A stretch of 64,000 nucleotides of DNA from Akebia trifoliata (Eukaryota > Streptophyta > Magnoliopsida > Ranunculales > Lardizabalaceae): NCBI GenBank assembly GCA_017979445.1, contig CM030717.1:17533288-17597287 (forward strand). Reading direction: 5' to 3'. Shown one piece after another: positions 22,947 through 34,800 of this stretch. Under the pieces are notes generated by a model. The model worked only from the letters and a program-made list of their open reading frames with translations. It was not told where the DNA came from and did not search any database. Numbering within the stretch: position 1 is the first letter of the stretch; each line of letters starts with the position of its first letter. The position numbers were made by a program, and so were the translations under genes.

Positions 22947-24798
22947 GGTCTTCTCGGGCAGAGGACTTAGATGGAGATGAGGGTGATGGAACAGTTGAGG
23001 AAGAGGAGATGTAGTCTCTATTTTTATTTGGTTTTACTTTTCAGTCTATTTTTCTATTTTTGATTTCAGTTTTATTTTCTGGATTTATTAGTTATGTTTT
23101 GTTTTATTTTAGATATTTGAACTAAGTATGAGTTTTCTTTGTGTGAGTTAACGACTTAACATTGGTTGCAAGTGTGGTTTTTTCTTTTTCTTTTTAGGAT
23201 ACTACTTGAAAAGAAAGGAGAAAATGTCGTTGTATCCGAGAAAAATCAAAAAAGGAGTCATTCTGTCCCTTAATTTTCTTACTTAAGTTTGTTTGCTTTT
23301 GTTCATTGAGGGCAATGAAGATAATTAAGTTTGGGGGGGGGGTAATTTGATTCTTTTATTCTTTGAGTTGTTAGCTGCATTAAAATCATACTATCATTCT
23401 TCTATTTTTCATTCTTTTATTCTTTTCTATTCTTTTATTTGTTTTCTGCATTAAAATTTTTACAATAAATTTTCAACTTTTGAGAATTTCTTTTGTTTTC
23501 AAGTCAATTCATAAAGTCAAAGATGATAACTTGATTACTATGATATGTGGTTGTTGAGTTGGAATTCGATATTACTTAGACTTTGAGGATAGCTTAGACG
23601 TTTGTTTTGTTTAAATTGGATATTCAATGTTGGTCTAGTATGGTAATTTTGAATAATGATCCTGTTTTGCTACTTAGAAACATTTTATTTAGACATTTGT
23701 AAATGAAAAATAGGCCTCAACAAATTTTAGAACTTGGCTGATTGTTGTTCGAAGTGAAATCCTAGACTTTCATGTTGCTTAGGAAATGATCTAGGTTATC
23801 TTTGGACCGTTTGAGCTTTTCTTGCCTACCTTAATTATTTTTATCCGCTAGTTACCTATTTGAGCCATTTATTTAATTTTTAGCCTTAATTTTCTTTCTT
23901 TAAACTTATTTTCCTACTTGGTTTTGAGCCTAAATGCTTATCCTTAACTTTAACGAGAATATTCACTTGTGTGTGATTTGTTGAGATTGGAGAGCAAAAA
24001 TCTATTGTTAAGGGAGAAAATGATAGAAAAGAATGTTGTTGACCCCGGTGATATTCAAAGATAAGTTAGGGGGTCTTGAAGAAAAATGAAGGAGGGATAC
24101 AAGTTTGAAGAAAAGTGTTCTGCATTTATTTATTTTGTTTTGCATTATACTTTAAAAAAAAAAAAAGAATTTGATGGTAGTAGTGGTGAAAGTGTGCGAA
24201 AGTGTTAGCACAAAAGAAAGAATGAAAGTATGAAAAGTGAAGTTGTGATGTTAGTATTCTTAAGTTTTTTAGAATGTTACATTTTGTTCGATTGTGAGTA
24301 TTCTCATTCTTTGAATTATCCTATCCATTCTTTTTGAGCCAATACCTAAACCTGACATTACAAGCTTAATTAAGACCTTTTGATCCGAGGTGGCATAATG
24401 AGTTTACATTAGTGGAGAGTGACAACAAAGTCAAGCTTATGAGATTTGATATTTTCATTACTATTTAGAGGTCAAATTTGTTTGCACTGTTTTTATAAAA
24501 ATTATCCGGGTAGTAGAATTGATTGTTTTAGAGATTGCTTGCTTGGATTTTTCAGAGGATTGATGATTTGAATGGGATGAAAGTTTGGGTGATTTTTCTA
24601 GTTTTTGTAATGTCCAATAGATTCTTGACATTTTATGTTATCATTGATTTTTGAGATACTATTGTGAATTGTGCTTGTTAAATGAATTTTGTTCTTGAAA
24701 GTTGAAGAGTCTGAAGTTAGTTTTGATTCAGTTCGTTCTAGGGTAGGTTTATTTCTATTTTTGCTCGAGGACTAGCAAATTTTAAGTTTGGGAGAATT
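22947..24798 (+). other. Athila 3' noncoding region with two G-rich tracts
   Basis: No gene is supported over 1.85 kb. A G run at 23331-23342 follows aattaagttt. A second aagtttgggagaa tract at 24784-24796 directly precedes the LTR and is the better polypurine tract. A poly-A run is near 24153-24166. Confidence 0.65.
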
Positions 24799-25123
24799 TA
24801 ATAAGTCTGTTTGTAACGACTTATTCTATGAAATTTTACTTGATATTTTGTTAATTTGAGAGTGATTTTATTTAGTTATCGTTCTTTTTATTGTTTTAGG
24901 TAATAAATGGCCAAGAATATGAAAAGAAAGCAATTCGGGGTGAAATCGAAGTAAAGACGAAGTTTCGGAGAATGGAATACAAGAGGTAGAGGTCACCGCG
25001 GTAGTGGATACATGTCCGCCGCGGCGCTCGTGTTTTAATCAACAAAGGCCTCAAGACAGGAGCTAGCTGCTGCTGCGGTGGGTACATGCCTGCTGCGGCG
25101 CGATCCCTTTTCTGTACTCCGTC

Positions 25124-28100
25124 TGTGGCGCCCCGCCAAACGCTAACACAAATCCCAATGCCAAACCTCAAGGTACTAGGTGGCACCTCGAAATTTCGGC
25201 ATGGTCTCCTCTGTTTATGTTAACGTTTCACGGAACTCAAACCTGATAACCAATTTATAACAAAACCTGTATATAAAAATGTAGATACAGGAAAATAACA
25301 GCGGAAGACTAATTACATCTAACATGTAAGTAGATCAGAGTGCGGAAGATTTAATCATATACAGGCTTACAAAATACTCTCACTCTAACATAGGCCTAAA
25401 CTCTCAATCCAAAAACTACATATATCCTGGATGAAACTGGCAATTCTAACGGATGTAGCCCTAATGCTCACCAGGCAATAAACTCTGATCGTCGATCTGA
25501 CCGACCAGATACTCCTCACTTACTGACTCTACGCCTGTCTCGGTAGCTGCAAGTGCTGAAACTAAAAAAAATAGGAAGGAAAGGGTGAGTAACGGAAGTT
25601 ACCCAATAAGTCCACAGCCAATTCCTACTAATAACCCTTCCTAAGCATGATCGAATAAAGCATACTGGACATTTTAATACATGCAAGATTTTACAAGATA
25701 AAATACGATCAACTGGTACATATAGACAGGGATGAGCAACTAAACAGTTTTAAAAATTACACATAGCATCAATCATCCATACTCATCATACATTTTTCAT
25801 TTTATGCAAATAAGATTGCCAACATTGAAATAATAGACATGCTTCTCATTTATAATCCGAAATATAACAACAGATACATAATACAAATGGTGGAGTATTG
25901 GAATTAAAGAGTTGGGATTCACGACTGGATCGTTCCCAGTCAGGACATGATATTCCTCAATAACATCGTAGTTCCTGATTTTGTGGCTGGTCGTGTCTAC
26001 CACGCTTGTGGAACCATTTATCCGGCTCAGGCTGGCCGTTTGACGTGACCGTAAGCAATGGGTCTCTTTTCGATGTGTCAGAACGTTTGACTACTACTAG
26101 ATTGTTAGTGATCACTGACTAATCATCTTCGTCTATGCCTATCAGACGTGCATGTGATTCCCAAAAGACACTCCACTCGTATACGACCACCTTTACAAAA
26201 CACGTTCACTGGTAAAGATAAGAAAGGAATGGACCCGGATTCCAATTGTGACTCCACTCTCATACGCGTCCCATACCACGTATGAGTTTGGTGGTCCCTA
26301 CCGTACATCCCAGGATAGTGTACCCCTCCGGATGATGTGACACACTATCCCTTCAGGCATTCACGAACCCTTTAACAGTTCACAAAATAACTACGTATAT
26401 ATATATATATATATATGATTTTTCATTTAAAACAAAAGAGAAATTAACATAACAGGGTTGAGAACGAATATCCAGTTCCTACCATGCAACCGTGGCCAAT
26501 CGGCCTAAAATAAATAACAGTACTCAGCGCAAGCGCTAACATAATCGGAAATAAACATGCAACCCTTTCATTAATAACCTGGATATCCTTTCACCAACCT
26601 ACACACAACATACAATGTAAAATGCAGACATCACCCCTCGGGTGTGATTCTGACATTTTACCGTTCATTCCCTTTTCCCATTCTCTCAACATTCTCATTT
26701 TTCATCCTTTCAAATCAACCATTCATTTTCAATCTTCCAAAGTCATTCTTTTGGTCTTTCCATTGAAAACCACCGAAGTTTATAAAAAAACAAGGTCCCA
26801 GCGATGCTCGGAACCAAAGCAGTTAAAAATAGTGAAAGCTGGTGAAAATTTGGCTAAGTGTCGGAAACTCAATTTTTCAAAGTTCTCGAAATTAAAAACG
26901 GGTTTTTCGAAATGAAAGTCTTGATCATGAGATTCGACACCATATTGTTTTTGAAATCTAATTCAAAGTTACGTGAAAGTTATTACACTTTGAAAACTTG
27001 TCGAAAACGTCGAAAAATACGTTTTGTTCTTAAAACCAAAATTCGGATTTTGATCCTTTGAGATTTGGATCTTAAAACCATTCCCATTGTTCCGAAATGG
27101 GGGGTAAAACCTTAATTTCATTAAAGAACTTGAAGTAAATGGAAAGTAAAAATTAAAGAGGACAATTACTTAAATGTTTTTAATGAAATAAAGGGTGAGA
27201 AATAGTGTATAAGGTGTGAGGAAGTCAAGCCAATAGTCAGAACACTGTTCTGAAGAGAACTGTGTCTGTCGGTGGCTGTCGGCGGCAGGATGCTGTCGGT
27301 GGAACCGACATAATACACATCGGCAGATGTCGGTGGGACCGACGGTCCTGCCGACAGTGTAAAATTTCTCACGCTGTTTAGCTTCGTCGGTGGCAGAAGC
27401 TCCATTCTGTCGGTGGGACCGACAGAATGCCTTCAGTAGGTGCCGGTGGCACCGACCTTTCCCACCCACAGCCTGAACCTTACTCGAACCTTCGAGTTTT
27501 CGATCCATGTTTCGGATTCTTCTTCCGTTATTCGAATCATTCAACCCACCCACGATTTTGTCATCAAAATTCGATAAAACATAAATAAAACACCTACTTC
27601 TACCATGAATTTGGAATCAAACACCAATTTCTACGATTTAAATGCAAACAATAAATTTTGTTTCAAAACCCTAAATGCACATTTCATAAATCTAAAGCTA
27701 CCAATAAGAATTGGAAGTCCCTTACTTGGTTGTGGACGTCGAACGTGATAAACTCACACAATGATCAAGGTTGGTGGCTCGAGAGTCGAGGTTGGGCTGA
27801 CTTGGATGCCAAATGAGCAAGGGTTCGCAAGGTATCCGACAATGACGTTCTCCTTCTCCTCTATAATGAAGCATAGACCTAGCTCCTAACTCGATGAAGC
27901 CCTCGGATGGAAGGTGTGGAGGTTTACTCGAGCTACCCGGCTGGTTTTTGATGGAGGATGGAGAAAACGAACAAGAATGAACAACCAAAGGTGGTGAAGT
28001 TGTAGCCCTCGTCGTGGCCGACAACTTTGCCTTCTTCGTCGAGGTTCAACTCGGCTTCGTTCGCTCACAAACTTGACGGAAATGGGTCGAAACCCTAAGG

Positions 28101-28601
28101 TGAAGAAGTGGCTGTCATTTGGGGTTTCTTAGAAAAGAAGAGAAAAGAATGAAATAAAAGAAATCAGATTTTTCTTTTTATAATAAAGCTGAGGGGCATA
28201 CTTGTAATTTCCCCCTTATTTCTAGTTTCGATCGTAACTTAACTATTCGGACTCGGAAAACGACAAGCGAATATATCATTTCGAATAATTTTTCGATTCG
28301 GATCTAATGGTGTCATCAAATCTTTTTGATTCTCGCTCTAACGAAATTCCACTGTTTTGGGTCTCACTTAACACGAAATTCGAGAATTCTATAACTTCTC
28401 TATCCGAATTCGAATTCGGACTTGCTTACAGGCTAATGTATATATTTCAATCCTTTTGAATCTAATGGCGAAGTAGATTTTTCTCGAAATTAATCATAAC
28501 AAGATCCGAGTATTTTACTCTAAGTTTCTCCTTCGATATTTTCTTCCAAATCTCACCATTTAATTTCCTCGAGATATGAGTTGAAAATCCGGGGTGTTAC
28601 A
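25124..28601 (+). mobile_element. Solo LTR of a Ty3/gypsy element, 3478 bp
   Basis: The sequence begins TGTGGCGCCCCG and ends CGGGGTGTTACA, so TG...CA ends with inverted terminal bases. It is flanked by an exact 5-bp duplication CCGTC (25119-25123, 28602-28606). I find no internal coding domain, primer-binding site or second LTR inside. Long LTRs with such CCCCG-type ends occur in Tekay/Del-like chromoviruses; that assignment is from memory and tentative. Contents include a cctcgaaatttcggcatgg passage near the start, an (AT)n tract at 26396-26417, and four palindromes at 27293-27456. ORFs across it carry no recognised domain. Confidence 0.8.
27293..27456 (+). repeat. Four GC-rich palindromes, tgtcggtgg-n-accgaca type
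   Basis: Copies are at about 27293-27310, 27328-27342, 27408-27424 and 27441-27456, with partial copies at 27265-27285 and 27384-27394. Each can form a short hairpin. They sit in the middle of the solo LTR. Confidence 0.8.
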
Positions 28602-29397
28602 CCGTCTCATGTTGTTATCATATCTTTTAGATCTGATTTAAAGGGGATTTAACTTCAATTGTATTCAGAACATAGAGAGGCTATAAGTAGTTTATTTTTA
28701 CGGTTTATTGATATCTTGGAGATGTTAGAGAAGAGGGGGGATAGGAGATCAAGTAATTGCTACTGCAATCTCGAATTTTACTGGTTTATTCTTCCTTTCT
28801 TCTATGTTTAATTTCAAGATGGTTGTTTCGTATTTCGTTATGAACTAAATTTCGTTTCTAGGGTTGAGATGTAACTCAAATACAATTTCGTAGATGTTTT
28901 ATTCAAATTCAATTCCTTGTTTTGCAATTACTTATTTGTGTGTTTATTTTGAGTTTAATATTGTCAAATCTGAAGGCCAAAGTTTTGATTGATTTATTGA
29001 TCTAGGTTTATAATGAGAATTGGAATCTAAATTATATCAATAAAATAGATCACATTAGAATGAATGAACGGTAGAGGTACTTTAGCATGTTCTAAGAAGT
29101 TAGTAATTCAATTTATGATAATTTCATAGATTTTATGACTCTTCGATATTTAAATTCACATAGTGATATGCTGAGTTAATATTTAAAGGAGTAATCTAGC
29201 GTATTTCGAGAGAAAATACTAGTTGGTATAGGGAATTAAACTTCCAAATAAGGTAAAGCGGGAATTACTTTGAATAATCAATTACATAGGAGTATCTGTA
29301 GCGAAGTTGAAAGCCCTAGGTTTTTAATCCATAAGAATCCATTCTTTCTTGTTTCATTGTTATTTCAATTTGCAATTCTACAATTCTCGATTCATCA

Positions 29398-29810
29398 CGA
29401 ACACTATGAGGGGTATTTTTGTAATATAATCGAATCTGGTGAAAATTGGTGAAATGATTTATTTGATTTTATTTTGTTATTTTATGTGTTCGAATGGATT
29501 TTCCTAAGTGTAAAGGGGCTCTAAGGTTATTTTGATATTAGGGATATTTTGATAATTTGATCATTTTTTAGTGATTTTTATCGTAAAACTTCTTTTTGTC
29601 TGCAAAATGATAATTTCTATATTTTTTGGAGTTATGTTTTCCTAGCATAGTGTGGTTTCTATAGTTTTGTTACTTTGAGATACCTCATCTGAATTTTTGA
29701 AACATATTTAGTAATAAATAAAGTATTGAATAATCATCCATCATTGGGAATCGTCACGATCGGGTTGACGAGTTGATTAATCAGGCAAGTGCAAAAATGG
29801 GGTGTCTACA
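29398..29810 (-). repeat. Ogre/Tat 3' LTR, first ~410 bases
   Basis: On the minus strand it starts TGTAGACACC at 29810. It matches 39638-39220 and the plus-strand LTR starts at 7312 and 13354. It ends abruptly at the Athila LTR. Confidence 0.88.
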
Positions 29811-30299
29811 GATGTCCCTCTTTGGCAGAGGGTTGAAGCAAACTAGATGACAAATCTATTTTTGTAGATAGGGCGATATTTGAATGCCAAAGCTAATGAC
29901 AGTTCATTTTACAACCTGATTTAGCAATTCGTCGAGGCATTCAGATCCTTGAGGGTAAAATACTCCATAAACTAAAAGTTGTCAAGTCCTCGAACCTGAA
30001 CTCTCACTGAAAATGTCAGATCCTTGAATTAGAAAATTCTCCCTGACTAATGCAAAAGTGTACATGTGTCCAATGGCGTGATACTTACTAAGTATTCTAT
30101 CGAATCATTGAGAATAAATTTTCTTCGATAAAAAAAATGTTAGGTCCTAGAGATCTCCTCTTACTGACAATGATGATTCAAATTGAAATGCACATACGTA
30201 ATGAAGATAATCACACAATATTGAATTATGGTAAGTTTGAATAATGAGATAGGTGATGTAAAAACTTCATTAAATCCGATTAAAATTCTTTTTTAGAAT

Positions 30300-31215
30300 C
30301 CGAAAAAAATTGAGTCTCGTTTATTGAACTCTAACTAAGGTTTACAGAAACTTAAACAATCCTGTCAATTTATTCTATGATTCAAAAAGTTGGAGTCTCA
30401 TTTCTCAGACTCGAACTTAGGTTTGTAGGCACTTCAAAAAACCTATTCATTCTATGATTCAAAAACTTGGAGTCTCGTTTATCGGACTCGAACTTAAGTT
30501 CGTAGGCACATCAAAAAGTCTAGTCATTCTATGATTCAAAAAGTTGGAGTCTCACTTTTCAGACTCGAATTTAGGTTTGTAGGCACTTCAAAAAGTCTAC
30601 TCATTTTATGATTCAAAAAGTTAGAGTCTTGTTTCTCGGACTCGAACTTAGGTTTGTAGGCACTTCAAAAAACCTACTCATTCTATGATTCAAAAAGTTG
30701 GAGTTTCGTTTCTCGGACTTGAACTTAAGTTTGTAGGCACTTCAAAAAGTCTAGTCATTCTATGATTCAAAAAGTTGGAGTCTCGTTTCTCAGACTCGAA
30801 CTTAGGTTTGTAGGCACTTCAAAAAGTCTACTCATTTGATGATTCAAAAAGTTGGAGTCTCATTTCTCGGAATCGAACTTAGGTTTGTAGGCACTTCAAA
30901 AAACCTACTAATTGTATGATTAAAAAAGTTGGAGTTTCATTTCTCGATTCAAAAAGTTGGAGTCTCATTTATTAGACCCGAACTCAGGTTTGTAAGCACT
31001 TCAAAAAACCTACTCATTCTATGATTCAAAAAGTTGGAGTCTCATTTATTGGACTCGAACTTAGGTTTGTAGGCACTCCAAAAAATTTATTCATTCTATG
31101 ATTCAAAAAGTTGGAGTCTCGTTTATTGGACTCAAACTCAGGTTTGTAGGCACTTCAAAAAAGTTACTCATTCTATTATTCAAAAAGAGTCGGAGTCTCA
31201 ATTCTTGGATTCAAA
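30300..31215 (-). repeat. 77-bp tandem array, about 12 copies
   Basis: Units contain (plus strand) attcaaaaagttggagtctc, ctcggactcgaacttagg and tttgtaggcacttcaaaaa. Starts near 30379, 30456, 30533 and so on; one unit near 30918 is truncated. The array is in the same position, before the 3' LTR, as the 53-bp arrays of the plus-strand element, but has no sequence relation to them. Confidence 0.9.
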
Positions 31216-32599
31216 CTTTTTAGAGCTACGCTTCTTGAGCTTGAATTAGTTAAAGACTCAGTATTATTGAGTTCAAAGTTTGAAAGATTGGGCATTTATT
31301 GACTTATCATGCATTTGGATTCATAATTATCATTGGGCTTCACCGGACTTTTAAGCTTTTGTAAGATTTTTTTTTATCATGTGATCAAGAATGAAAACTT
31401 TGGAATCACAGTTATTCTAAAATAATGCCCCTAGTTTCAAGGTTGGCTTATAATTGGAACTTGACTATGAAACTGATGAAATGGATTGCACTTGAAAAAT
31501 ATAAACGAGAAACTATGGATTCTGATATATGATAGATAGAAGAATCGACATTCCTTTAAATTCAAGACTCTTAAGATAATCATATGTGCAATAAGGAATT
31601 TGATCAATTTCTTTTGAGAAATGCTGAACTTAAAATCTTGATGATTATTAAAATATAAGATCTTTCTTTTCAAAGTGGTCGATGATTCTACATTTTTCTT
31701 TGGTGAATACTTGAACAAGTAAACATACTCTTAAATATCCTACAATGTTTAAGATGACTTCTGAGTTTCTTCAACTTCAACACTATTTTCATCAGATGTG
31801 AGTTTTCAGCTGAAAATGAATGTTGTGATTTGAATAATTTTCTACATCCTCTAGTAAACTTCCTTCTGGATTTTTCTTCTTAATAAGACATTTCCTCCCA
31901 TTTGATGATGCCCTAATTTTTGCCTAGATCACCTCTTCAGATTTTGAATCTAGTAGGCTTTACTTTTCTTCTTTTGATGATGCCTTATTTTTGCCTAAGT
32001 CACCTTTTTAGGTTTTCAACCTAGTAGGCCTTCTTTTTTTATGGTTATGCCCTAACTTTTGCCTAAGTTGTCATTTCGGATTTTTAACTTAACGGGCCTT
32101 TTTCTTCTTGATGAACTTGAATATTCAACTCAATAATTTCTTGGTTCTTGGACCTTAATCGAGTCAATTATTATTCAAGAGGACTTAATTGATGGGCTTA
32201 AGACATGGTTTAGAAAGAAAAGGTATAAGGCCCAACTTTCCAAAATGTCCCTAGTTTGGTATGTTTTTTGTAAATTCTTTTGACTCTTTTTTTTTAATGC
32301 CCCTAGTTTGGCATTATTTCTTTTGAACCTTTTCAATAGGGGATTTTCCTTTTGGATGTCACTTTTCTTAAGATAGTACATTTTTTTGTGTAACCGGACC
32401 TGAAGTAACTTCTCAGGTTGCCTACGTACCCAAAATATTTCTTTTCTCTTTTGGGATCAGGTCAAAACGTAGTTCATACTAAACTTCCCTCCTAAGGTTG
32501 GTCGATGTGGTTTAGAAAGAAGAGGCTATTAATTTTTTTAAAGGCTGTGAGGGACTAAAGAAGGTTATCTTTCATTGGTAAGACAGGAAAATAGTTCGA
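31216..32599 (-). other. Ogre 3' untranslated region with ~75-bp repeats
   Basis: No gene is supported. At 31885-32110 a passage with gatgatgcc, ttttgcctaa and cacctctt recurs three to four times; it is the reverse of the 5390-5665 repeats. At 32390-32480 the conserved aagtaacttctcaggttgcctacgta passage marks the region just after pol. Confidence 0.7.
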
Positions 32600-33015
32600 C
32601 CAAAGAAGACCTCCTTTAGTGAAATAATATTTGATTTGGTTAAGATTCTAGGAACTCGATGTCTGGATTGCTTTGTCTAGTACAGTCTTCTTTTGAGAAG
32701 GAGCAATCTTCAGTCTTCTTCTATGAAATTGAATGTGATTGAGTTTTTTGTATTGGCTCGTTTAACATTTTCAGAACTTCAAAAAAATCTTTTATTCTTT
32801 TGTGAATGAGAACTTTCCTCATGATGGATCCCTTCTTACGAATCTTAGCATTTTTGTCGATTATTTCAACTGCATCATTCTTGATCGATGAACTATGACT
32901 TTGAAAATCACCATTGACTTTATATCCTCATGAGACCATGTAGAAACGTTGTTGGATTTTTCAAGTGAGTTTATTATTATCTCATATTCCCCTAAGGATA
33001 ATGTTGTACCAATTT
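32600..33015 (-). pseudogene. pol: Pol remnant: RT N-terminus joined close to pol end
   Basis: On the minus strand, IGTTLSLGEYEIIINSLEKS near 33012-32950 followed by SHEDIK resembles the start of Tat reverse transcriptase, as in the plus copies at 3826 and 9885. Only ~250 bases later a passage equivalent to the final pol residues appears (around 32660-32610). RT, RNase H and integrase cores are absent. Short similarity to the plus-strand copies is the main evidence, and every frame has stops. This is a deletion derivative that would depend on enzymes from other elements. Confidence 0.6.
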
Positions 33016-33565
33016 ATACTGCTTGAGTGTACTCTTTAACTCTAATATTCATCAAATTTGATTAGTAAGCTTTGAGGTATTCCTCATGTCAAATTTTATT
33101 TTCACATCATTATTACATGCATGATAATCCAAAGCTTATTTATTTATTGGAATTAAAAGAACATAGATTGACAAACCTGACTAAAAGTTAAAAATTAATA
33201 AATCCTAACATAAATGAATTGACCGACTGAATTTAAAGATTGACGCAACTGACGCTTAAAAGAAAAATCAAAATGGGGACATGATTCTGAATGAGGGGAC
33301 ACAATGCTGGGGTCTATGCCACTTTAGATATCTTCACAATGGATGATTCGGGCTCGTCCGCTTTTACCACATTTTCATATTCTGATTCAGGCCTATCTGA
33401 TACTGAAAAACCCGTTTCTTCAATACTTTCGCTACTTTTCAGTTCTACCACTACCTTAAGAGTATATGGGTTCATTCTTGCATGGTGAGAATGTACTATC
33501 AAGACTAATCGAGTGAATGAAGAAAATCGAGTTAATGGATTCGGGTTTGCTTATGAAAATTAGGT
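33016..33565 (-). other. Unassigned stretch between gag and pol remnants
   Basis: About 550 bases. A 62-codon reading at 33314-33502 is Ser/Glu-rich and unrecognised. A protease would be expected here in a complete element, but I see no DTG/DSG motif. Confidence 0.4.
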
Positions 33566-34800
33566 TCAGAGTAGGAGGGGGTTGATTTTGAAATGTAGGC
33601 AAAGGGTTAGCTCTAACTTGTGCGTAGTAGGAGTGGGTATAGTGACCTTTTCATGCTCAATAAGGTCTTGAATAACATGGCAGAGACTAAGGCATCTATC
33701 AAGAATATGACCGAGCATCTGATGGAATTCATAGAATTGTCCATTGTCCATGTTTAAAGGAAAAAAAATTGGGCAAAGGGTTAGGTTGTAATGGTGTCAA
33801 TAATCCCCTTTTCATCAACTTTTGATAAGCAGTACAAAAAAGAAATTTCAAGATTGGCGAACTGTCTCCTAGGCTTGGCTTGTAATGGCTGAATGGCTTG
33901 AGGGGTTAGTGTGAAAGAGGTGTTGGCTACTTGTAAGAAATTGATACTGGGTTTGAAATGTTTGGGTTTGGACTCAGACGAGTTACCAAAAAGTCCTGAA
34001 GAGTAGGCATCCTTTACTTGATTTCCAGCCTCAATGAGGATTGAACAGTGGGAAGGTACTAAGGCATCAAGTACTTGGTATAATTTGGAGTGAGATTCTT
34101 TAGGATGATCTTGACTTGTTCCTTCTCCTGAGGTCGATCCCACAATTGAGCAGCTTTAGCTCTTCATCGAGTAATGAACTCAATGAAAGTTTCTCCGGAT
34201 TTCTGTTTAGTAGGTTCTAAATCTCTTCTTGTGAGTTCAATATTGTTGTTGAATGAATACCGACCAATAAATTCCTTCATCAATTCATGCTATGTTCTTA
34301 CTTGAGATGAATCCAATGATATTAGCCAGCTTAGGGCAGGACTTATAAGGATTCTTTGAAAAAGTTGTGTCATCTGTTCTTTACTCAAACCCTGAGATTA
34401 CATGATACCGATATATACTTTTAAGTGAGTCCTAAGGCATCCAATCCCATCAAATTTCTCCATGTTTAGCATTGTAAACTTCTTTGGCAGACGGACAATG
34501 GGAAATAACGTCATTGACCAAAATCTGAAAGTAAGATCATCGGGGTCTTTGATATTCTTCAAAGCAGTTTCAACCTAAGTTATTCGATGAACTAAGATAG
34601 GGTCGACGTGTAATTGATCATCTTCTTAGTCTTTGACGAGGTCAAACACATCATGAGGTTCTATAACTTTATCTTTTTCTTTTCAGTCTTCAAGGCTTCA
34701 ATTTGTGTCTGGACAGAAGTGATAATTTGTGATTGAAAAGATTTTAAAATCTGACAGAGTACCGTTTCATCAATGATACTTATTTTTTCTTATGAAAAAT
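33566..34800 (-). pseudogene. gag: Ogre/Tat gag, many stops
   Basis: Gag builds the particle of the retrotransposon. On the minus strand the readings in order are FDGIGCLRTHLKVY (~34450), PALSWLISLDSSQ, MKEFIGRYSFNNNIELTRRD (~34280), AKAAQLWDRP (~34150), a passage reaching RRQFANLEISF (~33850), then FYEFHQMLGHILDRCLSLCH (~33740). These match the Tat gag order, including the C-terminal FHQ-GH-C segment that resembles a zinc-binding site. At least five stops or frameshifts are present. It is the only recognisable gag among the Ogre copies in the window; the plus-strand copies have lost theirs. Confidence 0.82.

Larger units (their letters stand above)
15061..29397 (+). mobile_element. Athila-type Ty3/gypsy element with env-position ORF, nested solo LTR
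   Basis: Partial 5' LTR (15061-15699), primer-binding site, gag, protease, RT/RNase H, integrase, a further ORF and a 3' LTR (24799-29397, split) follow in the Athila order. Without the 3.5-kb nested LTR the visible part is about 10.9 kb. The 5' LTR lacks its first ~600 bases, apparently displaced by the Ogre insertion. The 3' LTR lacks its last ~120 bases, where it meets a minus-strand Ogre LTR. All genes carry stops, frameshifts or lost catalytic residues. Confidence 0.9.
24799..29397 (+). repeat. Athila 3' LTR, split by a solo LTR and truncated at its end
   Basis: The start (TAATAAGTCTG) is inferred from the adjoining polypurine tract; TGATAAG is the likely original. The LTR runs 24799-25123, is interrupted by the nested element 25124-28601, and resumes from 28602 to 29397, where it meets minus-strand Ogre LTR sequence after gattcatca. 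About 120 bases present in the 5' LTR are missing. Confidence 0.75.

Noticed and set aside
24896..28068. ORFs on both strands across the solo LTR
   Set aside because: They lack recognisable domains and cross LTR sequence bounded by TG...CA and a 5-bp duplication.
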